Origin: CBDDGJ01 sp965199285
GTDB taxonomy: Bacteria > Pseudomonadota > Alphaproteobacteria > RS24
Assembly (NCBI GenBank): GCA_965199285.1
Contig: OZ240687.1
Coordinates: forward strand, 434,001-498,000
Length of the DNA: 64,000 nt
Reading direction: 5' to 3'
The first letter of the stretch is position 1. Each line of letters opens with the position of its first letter. The notes beneath the pieces are model-generated. The model was not told the DNA's origin. It saw only the letters and a list, made by a program, of their open reading frames with translations, and did no database searches. The translations under genes were made by a program, and so were the position numbers. This document shows positions 18,275 through 25,552 of the stretch, piece after piece.

Positions 18275-19071
18275 TAGTCAACCTGATTTACGTCACTTTC
18301 AAAAAAAATAAATTGTTTCGCCAATTCTTGCGTTGCCTTTGACAAAAGCGAGGTATCTGTGCCGACACCAATAAATGTCGCGCCCTGCGCCTGATATTGC
18401 GCCGCAAGCGTCGCATCGACGGCTAACACGCCAGCTGGCTTTCCAGCCGCAATAATTTTGTCGATTGCGCCCTTTACCATATCCACCACTTCGGCGCGCC
18501 CCGGCTCACCCGGATAGCCCATACTGGCTGCCAAATCGGACGGTCCGATAAATATGCCATCGACTTCTGTTATTTTCAAAATCGCTTCAAGATTATCTAT
18601 CGCCTCTATAGTTTCGGTTTGCGCGATAAAACAAATCTCATCATTGGCACGGTGAATATAATCGGTAATGCGGTTCCACTTCGCCGCTCGCGCCAGCGAT
18701 GTGCCAAGCCCTCTTTTGCCGCGTGGCGGAAAATAAAGCGCCTCAATAACCGCCTCAGCCTGTAAAGCATTATCCACCATCGGCACCAAGAAATTTTGCA
18801 CCCCAATATCGAGAAGCTTTTTTAAATGCGCTGTGTCATGCGAGCGCGAGCGCACAATCGGTGCACAATCATAAGCTGCCAGAATTTGCAAGCAGCGCAC
18901 AATATCGGAAACCTCGAATGGCGCATGTTCATCATCAATCAGTAACCAGTCAAACCCGACATTTGCGACAATCTCAACAGCCGTAGCATCGGTGAGGCCA
19001 AGCCATAAACCAAACCGCGCCTTATTGCGGTTGATAAACTCTTTTTTGAATTTGTTTTCTTCTAATCGCAT
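18271..19071 (-). CDS. hpaI: 4-hydroxy-2-oxoheptane-1,7-dioate aldolase
   Basis: 266-residue class II pyruvate aldolase of the HpcH/HpaI family. Key residues seen: His in LIDDEHAPFE (base), Arg in IVRSRSHD, the metal-binding Glu in QTETIEA and Asp in GPSDLAASMGYPG. It splits the hydrated C7 intermediate to pyruvate and succinate semialdehyde, the last step of the pathway. Gap to hpaH upstream is 6 bp. Convergent with hpaG with a 4-bp overlap. Confidence 0.93.
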   Translation of the reverse strand: MRLEENKFKKEFINRNKARFGLWLGLTDATAVEIVANVGFDWLLIDDEHAPFEVSDIVRCLQILAAYDCAPIVRSRSHDTAHLKKLLDIGVQNFLVPMVDNALQAEAVIEALYFPPRGKRGLGTSLARAAKWNRITDYIHRANDEICFIAQTETIEAIDNLEAILKITEVDGIFIGPSDLAASMGYPGEPGRAEVVDMVKGAIDKIIAAGKPAGVLAVDATLAAQYQAQGATFIGVGTDTSLLSKATQELAKQFIFFESDVNQVDY

Positions 19072-19077
19072 ATCAGT

Positions 19078-19881
19078 TTATATAAACGAAACTTCTATTT
19101 TACCAAAGTGATGATAATCGGCCACGAATTTATCGCCCGCATGACAAGCCACAGGGCGGGTGAAAGAGCCAGCAAGAATAATTTCACCGGCTTTTAATCT
19201 CATACCAAATGGCGCAATACGCCGCGTCAACCAGATGATACCATTTGCCGGATGCCCCAGCACACCAGCCGCAACGCCAGTTTCTTCGATTGTTCCATTA
19301 TAATCCAGCAAAGCAGAAACCCATGGTAGATCAGGATGGTGTGGATCAATTCTAACATTCCCTATAATAATCCCTGCATTGGCCGCATTATCCGCAATTG
19401 TGTCATGTACTTTGCGCACATAACCCGTTTCCGGATGTATCCGATAAGATCGTGCCGCAATCAATTCCAACGCCGGCACTATATATTCGGTTGCCATCAA
19501 TACATCCTCAACACTCAAATCATCACCTACTAAATCCTGCTTTAGTTTAAAGGCAAGTTCTACCTCAATCCGTGGATCGATAAAACCACTAGCCTTAATC
19601 ATAGCGCCATTTTCAAACATCATATCATCAAGCAAAATGCCGAAATCGGGTTCATTAATCTGCATGGCCTGCTGCATTGCACGTGATGTCAGACCAATCT
19701 TTTTGCCGATGATTTTTCGTCCACGCGCAAGCTTGACATCTATCCACGCTTTTTGCACCCGATAAGCATCGTCGAATGTCATATCAGCATGAACCATACT
19801 TAGCGCATCTATCGCTCGACCCGTTTGTTCGGCATTATCCAGCTGGCGTGCATAGGATAAAATCATCTCATAAGTCAGCAT
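19078..19881 (-). CDS. hpaH: 2-oxohept-4-ene-1,7-dioate hydratase
   Basis: 267 residues of the hydratase/decarboxylase branch of the FAH superfamily (MhpD/HpcG). Family marks: KIIGKKIGLTSRAMQQAMQINEPDFGILLDDM, the acidic metal site IDPRIEVELAFKL, and AAGVLGHPANGIIWL plus ILAGSFTRPV near the end. It adds water to 2-oxohept-4-enedioate to give the HpaI substrate. It is the first gene of an hpaHI pair; GAGGT precedes ATG at a reasonable distance. Confidence 0.92.
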   Translation of the reverse strand: MLTYEMILSYARQLDNAEQTGRAIDALSMVHADMTFDDAYRVQKAWIDVKLARGRKIIGKKIGLTSRAMQQAMQINEPDFGILLDDMMFENGAMIKASGFIDPRIEVELAFKLKQDLVGDDLSVEDVLMATEYIVPALELIAARSYRIHPETGYVRKVHDTIADNAANAGIIIGNVRIDPHHPDLPWVSALLDYNGTIEETGVAAGVLGHPANGIIWLTRRIAPFGMRLKAGEIILAGSFTRPVACHAGDKFVADYHHFGKIEVSFI

Positions 19882-20117
19882 ATTTTTCTACACCTCATAA
19901 TAATAGACATAAATGATATTTATAAAACAGAAAATACCCAATCACTACACTTTTCCACTTATCCCAAAAAGTTTTTTATTCAAGGGAGCACTAAACCTAT
20001 TTATAGATATGTTGATTCACAAATAAACTTTGCCCATTAAGTTTATTCAGTTTAAATAAAAGCTTTTACATTTTGAAAGTTTAGAATAGGATACATGTTA
20101 ATTAAAAGGAGAGAATT
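19882..20117. promoter_or_regulatory. 236-bp divergent control region with third ACATGTTAAT site
   Basis: AT-rich space between hpaH (minus) and an aldehyde dehydrogenase gene (plus). ACATGTTAAT at 20093-20102, 15 bp before the dehydrogenase start and overlapping its ribosome-binding region, matches the site in front of hpaF base for base over ten positions. A weaker ATATGTTGAT lies at about 20007-20016. A role for HpaR here is inferred from the shared motif. No other gene is seen in the interval. Confidence 0.5.
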
Positions 20118-21524
20118 ATGTTTGAAGGAAAACTCATTATTAACGGCGAGACCGTTACCACGAAAGATAATTTCACAATCTATAATCCGTCAACCGGCGC
20201 GGCGGTAGGCACGGTACCAAATGCAGGATTGGATGTTCTCGACCAAGCCGTGGAAGCCGCTAATCAGGCTTTTGAAAGCTGGTCACAAAAATCGGATGAT
20301 GAATTAAGACAAGCTTGCGAGGCTGTCGCTGCCAGGATCGGTGACCATGCCGAAGAGCTGGCACAGCTTATCACACTCGAACAAGGAAAACCGTTAAATG
20401 GCTTAGGTTCGCGCTGGGAAGCAGGCGGCGCGCAAGCCTGGGCAGCTTTTACCGCTGGTCTATCGCTGCCCGTTAAAATATTGCAAGATGACAATGAAGG
20501 CCGCGTTGAGATGCACCGCAAACCGGTCGGCGTGATTGGCTCTATCACCCCATGGAATTTCCCGCTCATGATTGCCATTTGGCACATTTTGCCAGCTCTA
20601 CGCACTGGCAATACAGTTGTCATCAAACCTTCCCCCAATACACCCTTAGCCACTTTGCGTTTAGTAGAGCTGATAAATGAAGTGCTGCCAGCTGGCGTTG
20701 TCAATATTGTAACCGGCGAAGATAAAGAGGTAAATATCGGCGCGGCTATGTCAGCGCATGAAGACATTCGCAAAATCGTCTTTACCGGTTCTTGTGCAAC
20801 CGGACAAAAAGTCATGCAATCGGCGGCTGAAACCATGAAGCGTTTGACGCTGGAGCTGGGCGGTAATGATGCGGGCATTGTGCTGCCTGATGCCGACCCA
20901 CAAGCCATTGCCGAAGGCCTGTTTTGGGGCGGCTTTATTAACAATGGCCAGACATGTGCGGCTATGAAGCGCCTTTATGTGCATGAAGATATTTATGAAG
21001 ATGTTTGTTCTGCTTTGGTGGATTTTGCCAAGAACATTCCGGTTGGCGATGGGCAGGATGAAAATAGCATATTAGGTCCGGTTCAAAATAAAATGCAATT
21101 TGACAAGGTTAAACGTTTGGTTGACGAGGCCAAAGATAAGGGGCGCGTTTTGCTAGGCGGCGAAGCAGGTGAAGGCTTATTTTTCCCACCAACCATTATT
21201 GCTGACTTAGAAGCTGGTGACTCACTGGTTGATGAAGAGCAGTTTGGTCCTGCACTGCCCATTATTAAATATAGCGATTTGGAAGAAGCTATTTCCGCCG
21301 CCAATGCTTCCGAAATGGGGCTGGGCGGTTCAATTTGGACATCTGACATTGAAAAAGGGCGCGCCCTTGCCAATCGTATGGAATGCGGTTCGGTGTGGAT
21401 TAACAAACACGGCATGATACAACCCAATGCGCCATTTGGCGGGGTGAAGCAATCTGGCCTCGGGGTTGAATTTTCCGATGAGGGTTTAGCAGAATATACA
21501 GATATTCAAGTCGTCTTTTCTTAA
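20118..21524 (+). CDS. aldehyde dehydrogenase (arylacetaldehyde type likely)
   Basis: 468-residue NAD(P)-dependent aldehyde dehydrogenase with TPWNFPL (about 144-150), FTGSCATG, catalytic Glu246 in LELGGND and catalytic Cys280 in NNGQTCAAMKR, and the APFGGVKQSGLG C-terminal motif. In context it should oxidise the aldehyde made by the amine dehydrogenase encoded 1.2 kb downstream, for example 4-hydroxyphenylacetaldehyde to 4-hydroxyphenylacetate. It is a paralogue of the enzyme at 28005-29405, which lies in the second amine dehydrogenase locus. Ribosome-binding site AAGGAGAG. Its stop shares TTAA with the convergent AraC gene. Confidence 0.9.
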   Translation: MFEGKLIINGETVTTKDNFTIYNPSTGAAVGTVPNAGLDVLDQAVEAANQAFESWSQKSDDELRQACEAVAARIGDHAEELAQLITLEQGKPLNGLGSRWEAGGAQAWAAFTAGLSLPVKILQDDNEGRVEMHRKPVGVIGSITPWNFPLMIAIWHILPALRTGNTVVIKPSPNTPLATLRLVELINEVLPAGVVNIVTGEDKEVNIGAAMSAHEDIRKIVFTGSCATGQKVMQSAAETMKRLTLELGGNDAGIVLPDADPQAIAEGLFWGGFINNGQTCAAMKRLYVHEDIYEDVCSALVDFAKNIPVGDGQDENSILGPVQNKMQFDKVKRLVDEAKDKGRVLLGGEAGEGLFFPPTIIADLEAGDSLVDEEQFGPALPIIKYSDLEEAISAANASEMGLGGSIWTSDIEKGRALANRMECGSVWINKHGMIQPNAPFGGVKQSGLGVEFSDEGLAEYTDIQVVFS

Positions 21525-22591
21525 AATTCGCGACTTTCTCCACGGTTTTCCTTACGAAAGCGGCTCGGCGGTTGGTTCATATAAGCGGAAAAAGCACGGG
21601 TGAAACTCGCCGTTTCCGCATAGCTGCATTTGTGGGCGATTTCCAAAATGCTAAGGCGTGAATCCAAAAGCAAGCGCTTTGCCTGCTCCATGCGTTTTTT
21701 CAAGAGCAAGTCCTTAAAGCAACTTTCTTCGGTTTTTAGCCGCGCGCGCAATTGTACCTCTGTCAACCCTAAGCGAGAGGCAACATTTTGCGCGGACACG
21801 ACACCTTCATTATGAATCAGCTGTTGAATAACGTTCTCCGTCATATTAATATAAGATTCCGCAAGCTCCACATTATTGACCGTATATTTTAAATAATCCT
21901 CCAAAATAGGAATAAGATTCGGGTCAAAACGGTCACATTGACGTCCTAAATCATTCGCGCCGACCAGTAAAACATTTTGGTCTTGTTCAAAAAACACATC
22001 GCAGCCAAACAGCTTTTCATAATAAGATATGGGCGCTTGTGCCTCATGTTCAAAGCGTACTTCGAGCGGGGCAAAATTACCACCCAAATATTGCCTTGCC
22101 AAAGCGCATATATAACCGAGCGAAAATTCAACATCCTGACAGCGCGGGAATATACTTTCATCGGTAAAATTATACAGAATTTGTAAACCATTATCCGCGG
22201 CAGGTTTCGCTCCCAGCTCGGTCACATCTTGAATATCACCGGCGTGCTCGCTAAATTTTTCAAAAGCCACTTGTAAATTCGGCGAGGACATAAAAATATA
22301 ACCAACCGCGCCCACCATATCCGGCCCCATTTGTTGCGACATATTTAAACCGAAAAGCTTATCGCGGGTAAGATCAGCCAACCGATCCAAAATGCGTAAA
22401 TAGCTGCGTAATTTTATACGACGACTCACTTCATAAACATCTTTTACCAAAATACGTTCTTCGGCTAGAATTCTCTGTACAGATATACTATCAATCGTCA
22501 CCAAATCAAGAATAGCCCTCAAGACATGGCAGCCGATCATAGGGTCATGCTCAGAAATTGCCGTTGGTGAGTTTCCATTATGAAGCACCAT
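21521..22591 (-). CDS. AraC-family transcriptional regulator
   Basis: 356 residues. The N-terminal part (to about 200) resembles the arabinose-binding-like domain of OruR/ToxT-type AraC regulators; the C-terminal part has two helix-turn-helix units: VSAQNVASRLGLTEVQLRARLK and LSILEIAHKCSYAETASFTRAFSAYMNQPPSRFRK. It is divergent from the first amine dehydrogenase operon (heavy chain starts 101 bp away) and convergent with the aldehyde dehydrogenase, so it likely activates amine oxidation genes in response to an amine. Ligand unknown. Confidence 0.88.
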   Translation of the reverse strand: MVLHNGNSPTAISEHDPMIGCHVLRAILDLVTIDSISVQRILAEERILVKDVYEVSRRIKLRSYLRILDRLADLTRDKLFGLNMSQQMGPDMVGAVGYIFMSSPNLQVAFEKFSEHAGDIQDVTELGAKPAADNGLQILYNFTDESIFPRCQDVEFSLGYICALARQYLGGNFAPLEVRFEHEAQAPISYYEKLFGCDVFFEQDQNVLLVGANDLGRQCDRFDPNLIPILEDYLKYTVNNVELAESYINMTENVIQQLIHNEGVVSAQNVASRLGLTEVQLRARLKTEESCFKDLLLKKRMEQAKRLLLDSRLSILEIAHKCSYAETASFTRAFSAYMNQPPSRFRKENRGESREF

Positions 22592-22692
22592 TTATCTCTC
22601 TTTTCTTATATAATATCAAAAAAATATATTTTTCTATCAATTGGTATATGTGAATTTGTGTAAACTGTCATCTAAAATAAAGGGGTTTTGGT

Positions 22693-23859
22693 ATGAAATA
22701 TCTCATTTTACTCGCGACAGCTTTGTGCTTCGCCACCATGTTCGGACAACAGGCTAGTGCCTCAAAAGCTGATTTTCCAACACCGCTGGCCGTAGAGGAG
22801 ACCGGTAATCGTTTCACACTGAAAACGCCATATCCGGAAGGTTATGCGATTATCCATGACTCAGCTTTTTTCAATATGATTGACGGTAAATTTATTCTTT
22901 TTGATGTGGATGCCGCCGAAGGTGGTTTCAAAGGCTCCGTTCATGGTGGCATTATTGGCGGCTATGCGGCTAGCCTTAAACGCAATGAAATTTATGTCTC
23001 AGCCACTCATTATTCACGCGGCATAAGCGGTGAGCGCGCCGATGTGATTGCCATATATGATATGGAAAATTTAGAGCAGATAACAGAGATTCTCTTGCCG
23101 CCAAAGCGTATGCAATCCATGCCATGGAAAAACAGATTCCTGCTTTCCAATGATAAAACATTAATATTTTCCATGAATTTCACACCGGCGGCTTCCGTAA
23201 GCGTGATTGACATAGTGAACCGCAAATTCTTGCACGAAATTGATATTGCCGGTTGTAGCCTGATTTACCCGATGGGTGATACCAGCTTTGCGACAATATG
23301 CGGCGATGGTACCATGTTGGCCATAGAGCTTTCCGCCGATGGCAAAGAAGTTTCACAAACACGCACAAAGATTTTTCATGATTATGATGAAAATGTATTA
23401 TTTATGAAAAATGCACGCTTGAGCGATATAGCTTATTTCCCAACTTTTACCGGCAATATTCAACCCGTTGATTTATCAGGCAAGGCCATTAAGGTTTTAC
23501 CGCAATGGTCAATGCTCACAGCAAAAGAAAAAGAGAAAAACTGGCGTCCCGGCGGGCTAAACTTTATTATGAGTGACAACCGCGAACATTTTTATATTCT
23601 CATGCATGAAGATGGCGGCGAAGGATCGCATAAAAATGGTGGCGGCGAAGTGTGGGTCTATCATGCTGAAAGCCAAAAGCGGACAAGAAAAATTTCTCTT
23701 CAAACATGGGGATTAAGTCTCGCGGTCAGCGGTTCTAAATTGCTGGTTACCAATGCCGAAATGGGCGTAGATGTTTATGAGCTGGAAAGCGGTAAATTTG
23801 TGCGCACAATTGGCGGCTTCCAGACGCCCTTCACACTCTACACCGTCGATGGTCGCTAA
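22693..23859 (+). CDS. aauB: TTQ amine dehydrogenase heavy chain (aromatic amine dehydrogenase type)
   Basis: 388 residues with a cleavable signal peptide (MKYLILLATALCFATMFGQQASA) followed by a seven-bladed propeller pattern of repeated short strands (for example DVIAIYDMENLEQITEILLP and SVSVIDIVNRKFLHEIDI). Length and the segments ECGDGT-like (seen: ATICGDGTML) and VTNAEMGVDVYELESGKFVRTIGGFQTP match heavy chains of methylamine/aromatic amine dehydrogenases. The heavy chain scaffolds the light chain in a periplasmic alpha2beta2 enzyme. Paralogue of 33333-34499. It starts the plus-strand operon with light chain and two cytochromes. Confidence 0.92.
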   Translation: MKYLILLATALCFATMFGQQASASKADFPTPLAVEETGNRFTLKTPYPEGYAIIHDSAFFNMIDGKFILFDVDAAEGGFKGSVHGGIIGGYAASLKRNEIYVSATHYSRGISGERADVIAIYDMENLEQITEILLPPKRMQSMPWKNRFLLSNDKTLIFSMNFTPAASVSVIDIVNRKFLHEIDIAGCSLIYPMGDTSFATICGDGTMLAIELSADGKEVSQTRTKIFHDYDENVLFMKNARLSDIAYFPTFTGNIQPVDLSGKAIKVLPQWSMLTAKEKEKNWRPGGLNFIMSDNREHFYILMHEDGGEGSHKNGGGEVWVYHAESQKRTRKISLQTWGLSLAVSGSKLLVTNAEMGVDVYELESGKFVRTIGGFQTPFTLYTVDGR

Positions 23860-23878
23860 TAGTTAAAAGGAGATTGAG

Positions 23879-24403
23879 ATGTCACTGATAGATTTCTTCA
23901 CAGATAAATTCGCCGAAAAAGCCGCTCGCAAAGTGGCGCAGAACACCTCACGCCGTAGCTTTCTGGCGCGCACCGGTACTATGCTGATCGGTGCTTCCGC
24001 CGTGCCGCTTTTGCCGATTGCCAAGGCGAGCGCGGGTGATAAAAAAGTACAAGATCCGGGTGACCCAACAAGTTGCGATTATTGGCGCTATTGTGCGATT
24101 GACGGTTTTCTCTGTTCCTGCTGTGGTGGTAGTCCTAATACCTGCCCGCCTGGAACCGAAATGTCACCCATCACATGGATTGGCACATGCCGTAATCCTG
24201 CTGATACCCGCGATTATATCATCTCCTATAATGATTGCTGTGGTGCGCCCGAATGCGGCCAATGCTTGTGCAACCGCAATGAAAGCGATCGCCCTATGTC
24301 ACGCCCGCAGCTTAATAATGATTTAAACTGGTGCTTAGGCACGACCAATACAAGCTATACATGCTCTACCGCCGTGATTGTCGGCACAGCACTTGAAGAA
24401 TAG
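23879..24403 (+). CDS. aauA: TTQ amine dehydrogenase light chain
   Basis: 174 residues. A twin-arginine signal (SRRSFLAR at about 24-31) directs folded export. The mature part is the cysteine-rich TTQ subunit: DPTSCDYWRYC, GFLCSCCGGS, PITWIGTCRNPAD, SYNDCCG, CNRNESDRP and NNDLNWCLG. Trp100 and Trp151 align with Trp57 and Trp108 of methylamine dehydrogenase, which are cross-linked and oxygenated to form the TTQ cofactor. The enzyme deaminates a primary amine to an aldehyde, passing electrons to a copper protein or cytochrome c. Good ribosome-binding site AAAAGGAG. Very close paralogue at 31597-32148. Confidence 0.95.
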   Translation: MSLIDFFTDKFAEKAARKVAQNTSRRSFLARTGTMLIGASAVPLLPIAKASAGDKKVQDPGDPTSCDYWRYCAIDGFLCSCCGGSPNTCPPGTEMSPITWIGTCRNPADTRDYIISYNDCCGAPECGQCLCNRNESDRPMSRPQLNNDLNWCLGTTNTSYTCSTAVIVGTALEE

Positions 24404-24414
24404 AGCTTATCATT

Positions 24415-24858
24415 ATGGCTAAGAAGCTTTTTGTTTCCGCTATGCTGGTGGCTTTATTAACGCCTATCTCTGCGGCTGCCGATGGCGCCAAACTTTATAA
24501 ACCATGCGCCGCCTGTCATTTATCCAATGGGCAAGGCGTCCCGGCAAGCTTCCCGCCGCTTAATCAGGGAATAGATAAGCTCGCTATGAATGAGGCGGGA
24601 CGTAACTACCTCATTGCTGTCATAAAGTATGGTGTGGCAGGCAAGCTTGAAACCGAGGCGGGTACATTTAGAGGTTTTATGCCCGCCCAATCCGCAGGCC
24701 GAAATTCACAAAATATTACTGATGTGTTGAATTATATTTTAACCAATTTCTACCCCGAACAAAACACAGAAAGCTTTACCGCTACTGAGGTTGAAGAAAA
24801 ATTAAAAGCGCTCGGCAAGCTCAAACCAAGAGATGTTGCCGCATCACGGCCAAATTAA
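24415..24858 (+). CDS. periplasmic monoheme cytochrome c
   Basis: 147 residues: signal peptide to about residue 22 (SAAAD), then heme motif Cys31-A-A-Cys34-His35 close to the mature N-terminus. GFMPAQSA supplies a likely distal Met ligand. The C-terminal helix ITDVLNYILTNF is class-I-like. Located 11 bp after the light-chain gene, it is a likely electron acceptor from the amine dehydrogenase toward the respiratory chain. No copper protein (amicyanin or azurin) gene is present nearby. Confidence 0.88.
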   Translation: MAKKLFVSAMLVALLTPISAAADGAKLYKPCAACHLSNGQGVPASFPPLNQGIDKLAMNEAGRNYLIAVIKYGVAGKLETEAGTFRGFMPAQSAGRNSQNITDVLNYILTNFYPEQNTESFTATEVEEKLKALGKLKPRDVAASRPN

Positions 24859-24867
24859 AGGTGTCCT

Positions 24868-25362
24868 TTGCGAAAGCTGCTTCTTCCCATTGCAACGGCT
24901 CTTGCCTTTTATACGGCAAGCACAGCTTTATGGGCAGAAGAAGATATTATTATCTATACACAAACAACCGACCTAAAATATGCCGACTATCATGACAGTT
25001 ATGTCGCCAAGCGCGCGCGCCAGAACTGGATATTAAACTGCATGGGTTGCCATAAGATTGACGGTTCAGGGCATAAAAATAAATCCATGCCTGATTTACG
25101 CAACCAGGTTGCACAGCTTTTGCATGCACCCGGTGGACGCGAATATTTGTCACGCGTGCCGGGAATTACCAATACGGCGCTATCTGACCAACATTTGGCC
25201 GAACTGATTGACTGGGTGCTGATTAGTTTTGACCCTGAAAACATCCCCGCCAATCATCAACCCTATCAGGCGGAAGAGGTTCGCAAATGGCGTAAACAAC
25301 CATTGACCACCACAGCCGACGCCTATCGGCAAGAACTGATAAATTATCTTTCTGAAAAATAG
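24868..25362 (+). CDS. cytochrome-c-like protein of amine dehydrogenase operon
   Basis: 164 residues beginning at TTG (24868), with a signal peptide ending near ALWAEED and one heme motif CMGCHK (Cys58, Cys61, His62). The pattern GGREYLSRVPGI, LSDQHLAELIDWVL and FDPENIPAN repeats in the cytochrome of the second locus (31103-31564), so this is the conserved partner of the dehydrogenase; the neighbouring 24415 gene has no counterpart there. Probably an electron-transfer or maturation cytochrome. A bidirectional terminator follows 79 bp later. Confidence 0.85.
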   Translation: MRKLLLPIATALAFYTASTALWAEEDIIIYTQTTDLKYADYHDSYVAKRARQNWILNCMGCHKIDGSGHKNKSMPDLRNQVAQLLHAPGGREYLSRVPGITNTALSDQHLAELIDWVLISFDPENIPANHQPYQAEEVRKWRKQPLTTTADAYRQELINYLSEK

Positions 25363-25440
25363 CTGCATTGTTTTAATTCTAACACGCACAAAATCACGCC
25401 ACTTCTTTCTCACGTAACTTTCCCATACAAGCTAAAAACA

Positions 25441-25467
25441 AGAGCCCGCTTACAAAAAGCGGGCTCT
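25441..25467. terminator. rho-independent terminator between convergent operons
   Basis: Perfect 11-bp inverted repeat AGAGCCCGCTT / AAGCGGGCTCT around a 5-nt loop (ACAAA). On the minus strand the stem is followed by a T-rich run (TGTTTTTAGC), giving a classic terminator for the TonB receptor gene; on the plus strand it lies 79 bp past the cytochrome stop and may end that operon as well. Confidence 0.85.
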
Positions 25468-25552
25468 TAAAGCTTGCGGTGCGGGAGGAAAATTTACACC
25501 GCATTTATATCTTGGAATGAGGGGAAGGCGTACCCTCCCCTCACATCATTTT

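Noticed and set aside
20264..20944. Long open frame of 226 codons on the minus strand
   Set aside because: It lies wholly inside the plus-strand aldehyde dehydrogenase gene, whose catalytic motifs are intact; it is an antisense shadow.
22693..24403. Methylamine dehydrogenase proper
   Set aside because: The chains belong to the same family, but no mauG/mauC and no methylamine-related genes are near, while aromatic catabolic genes are; aromatic amine dehydrogenase is more likely, though substrate is not proven.
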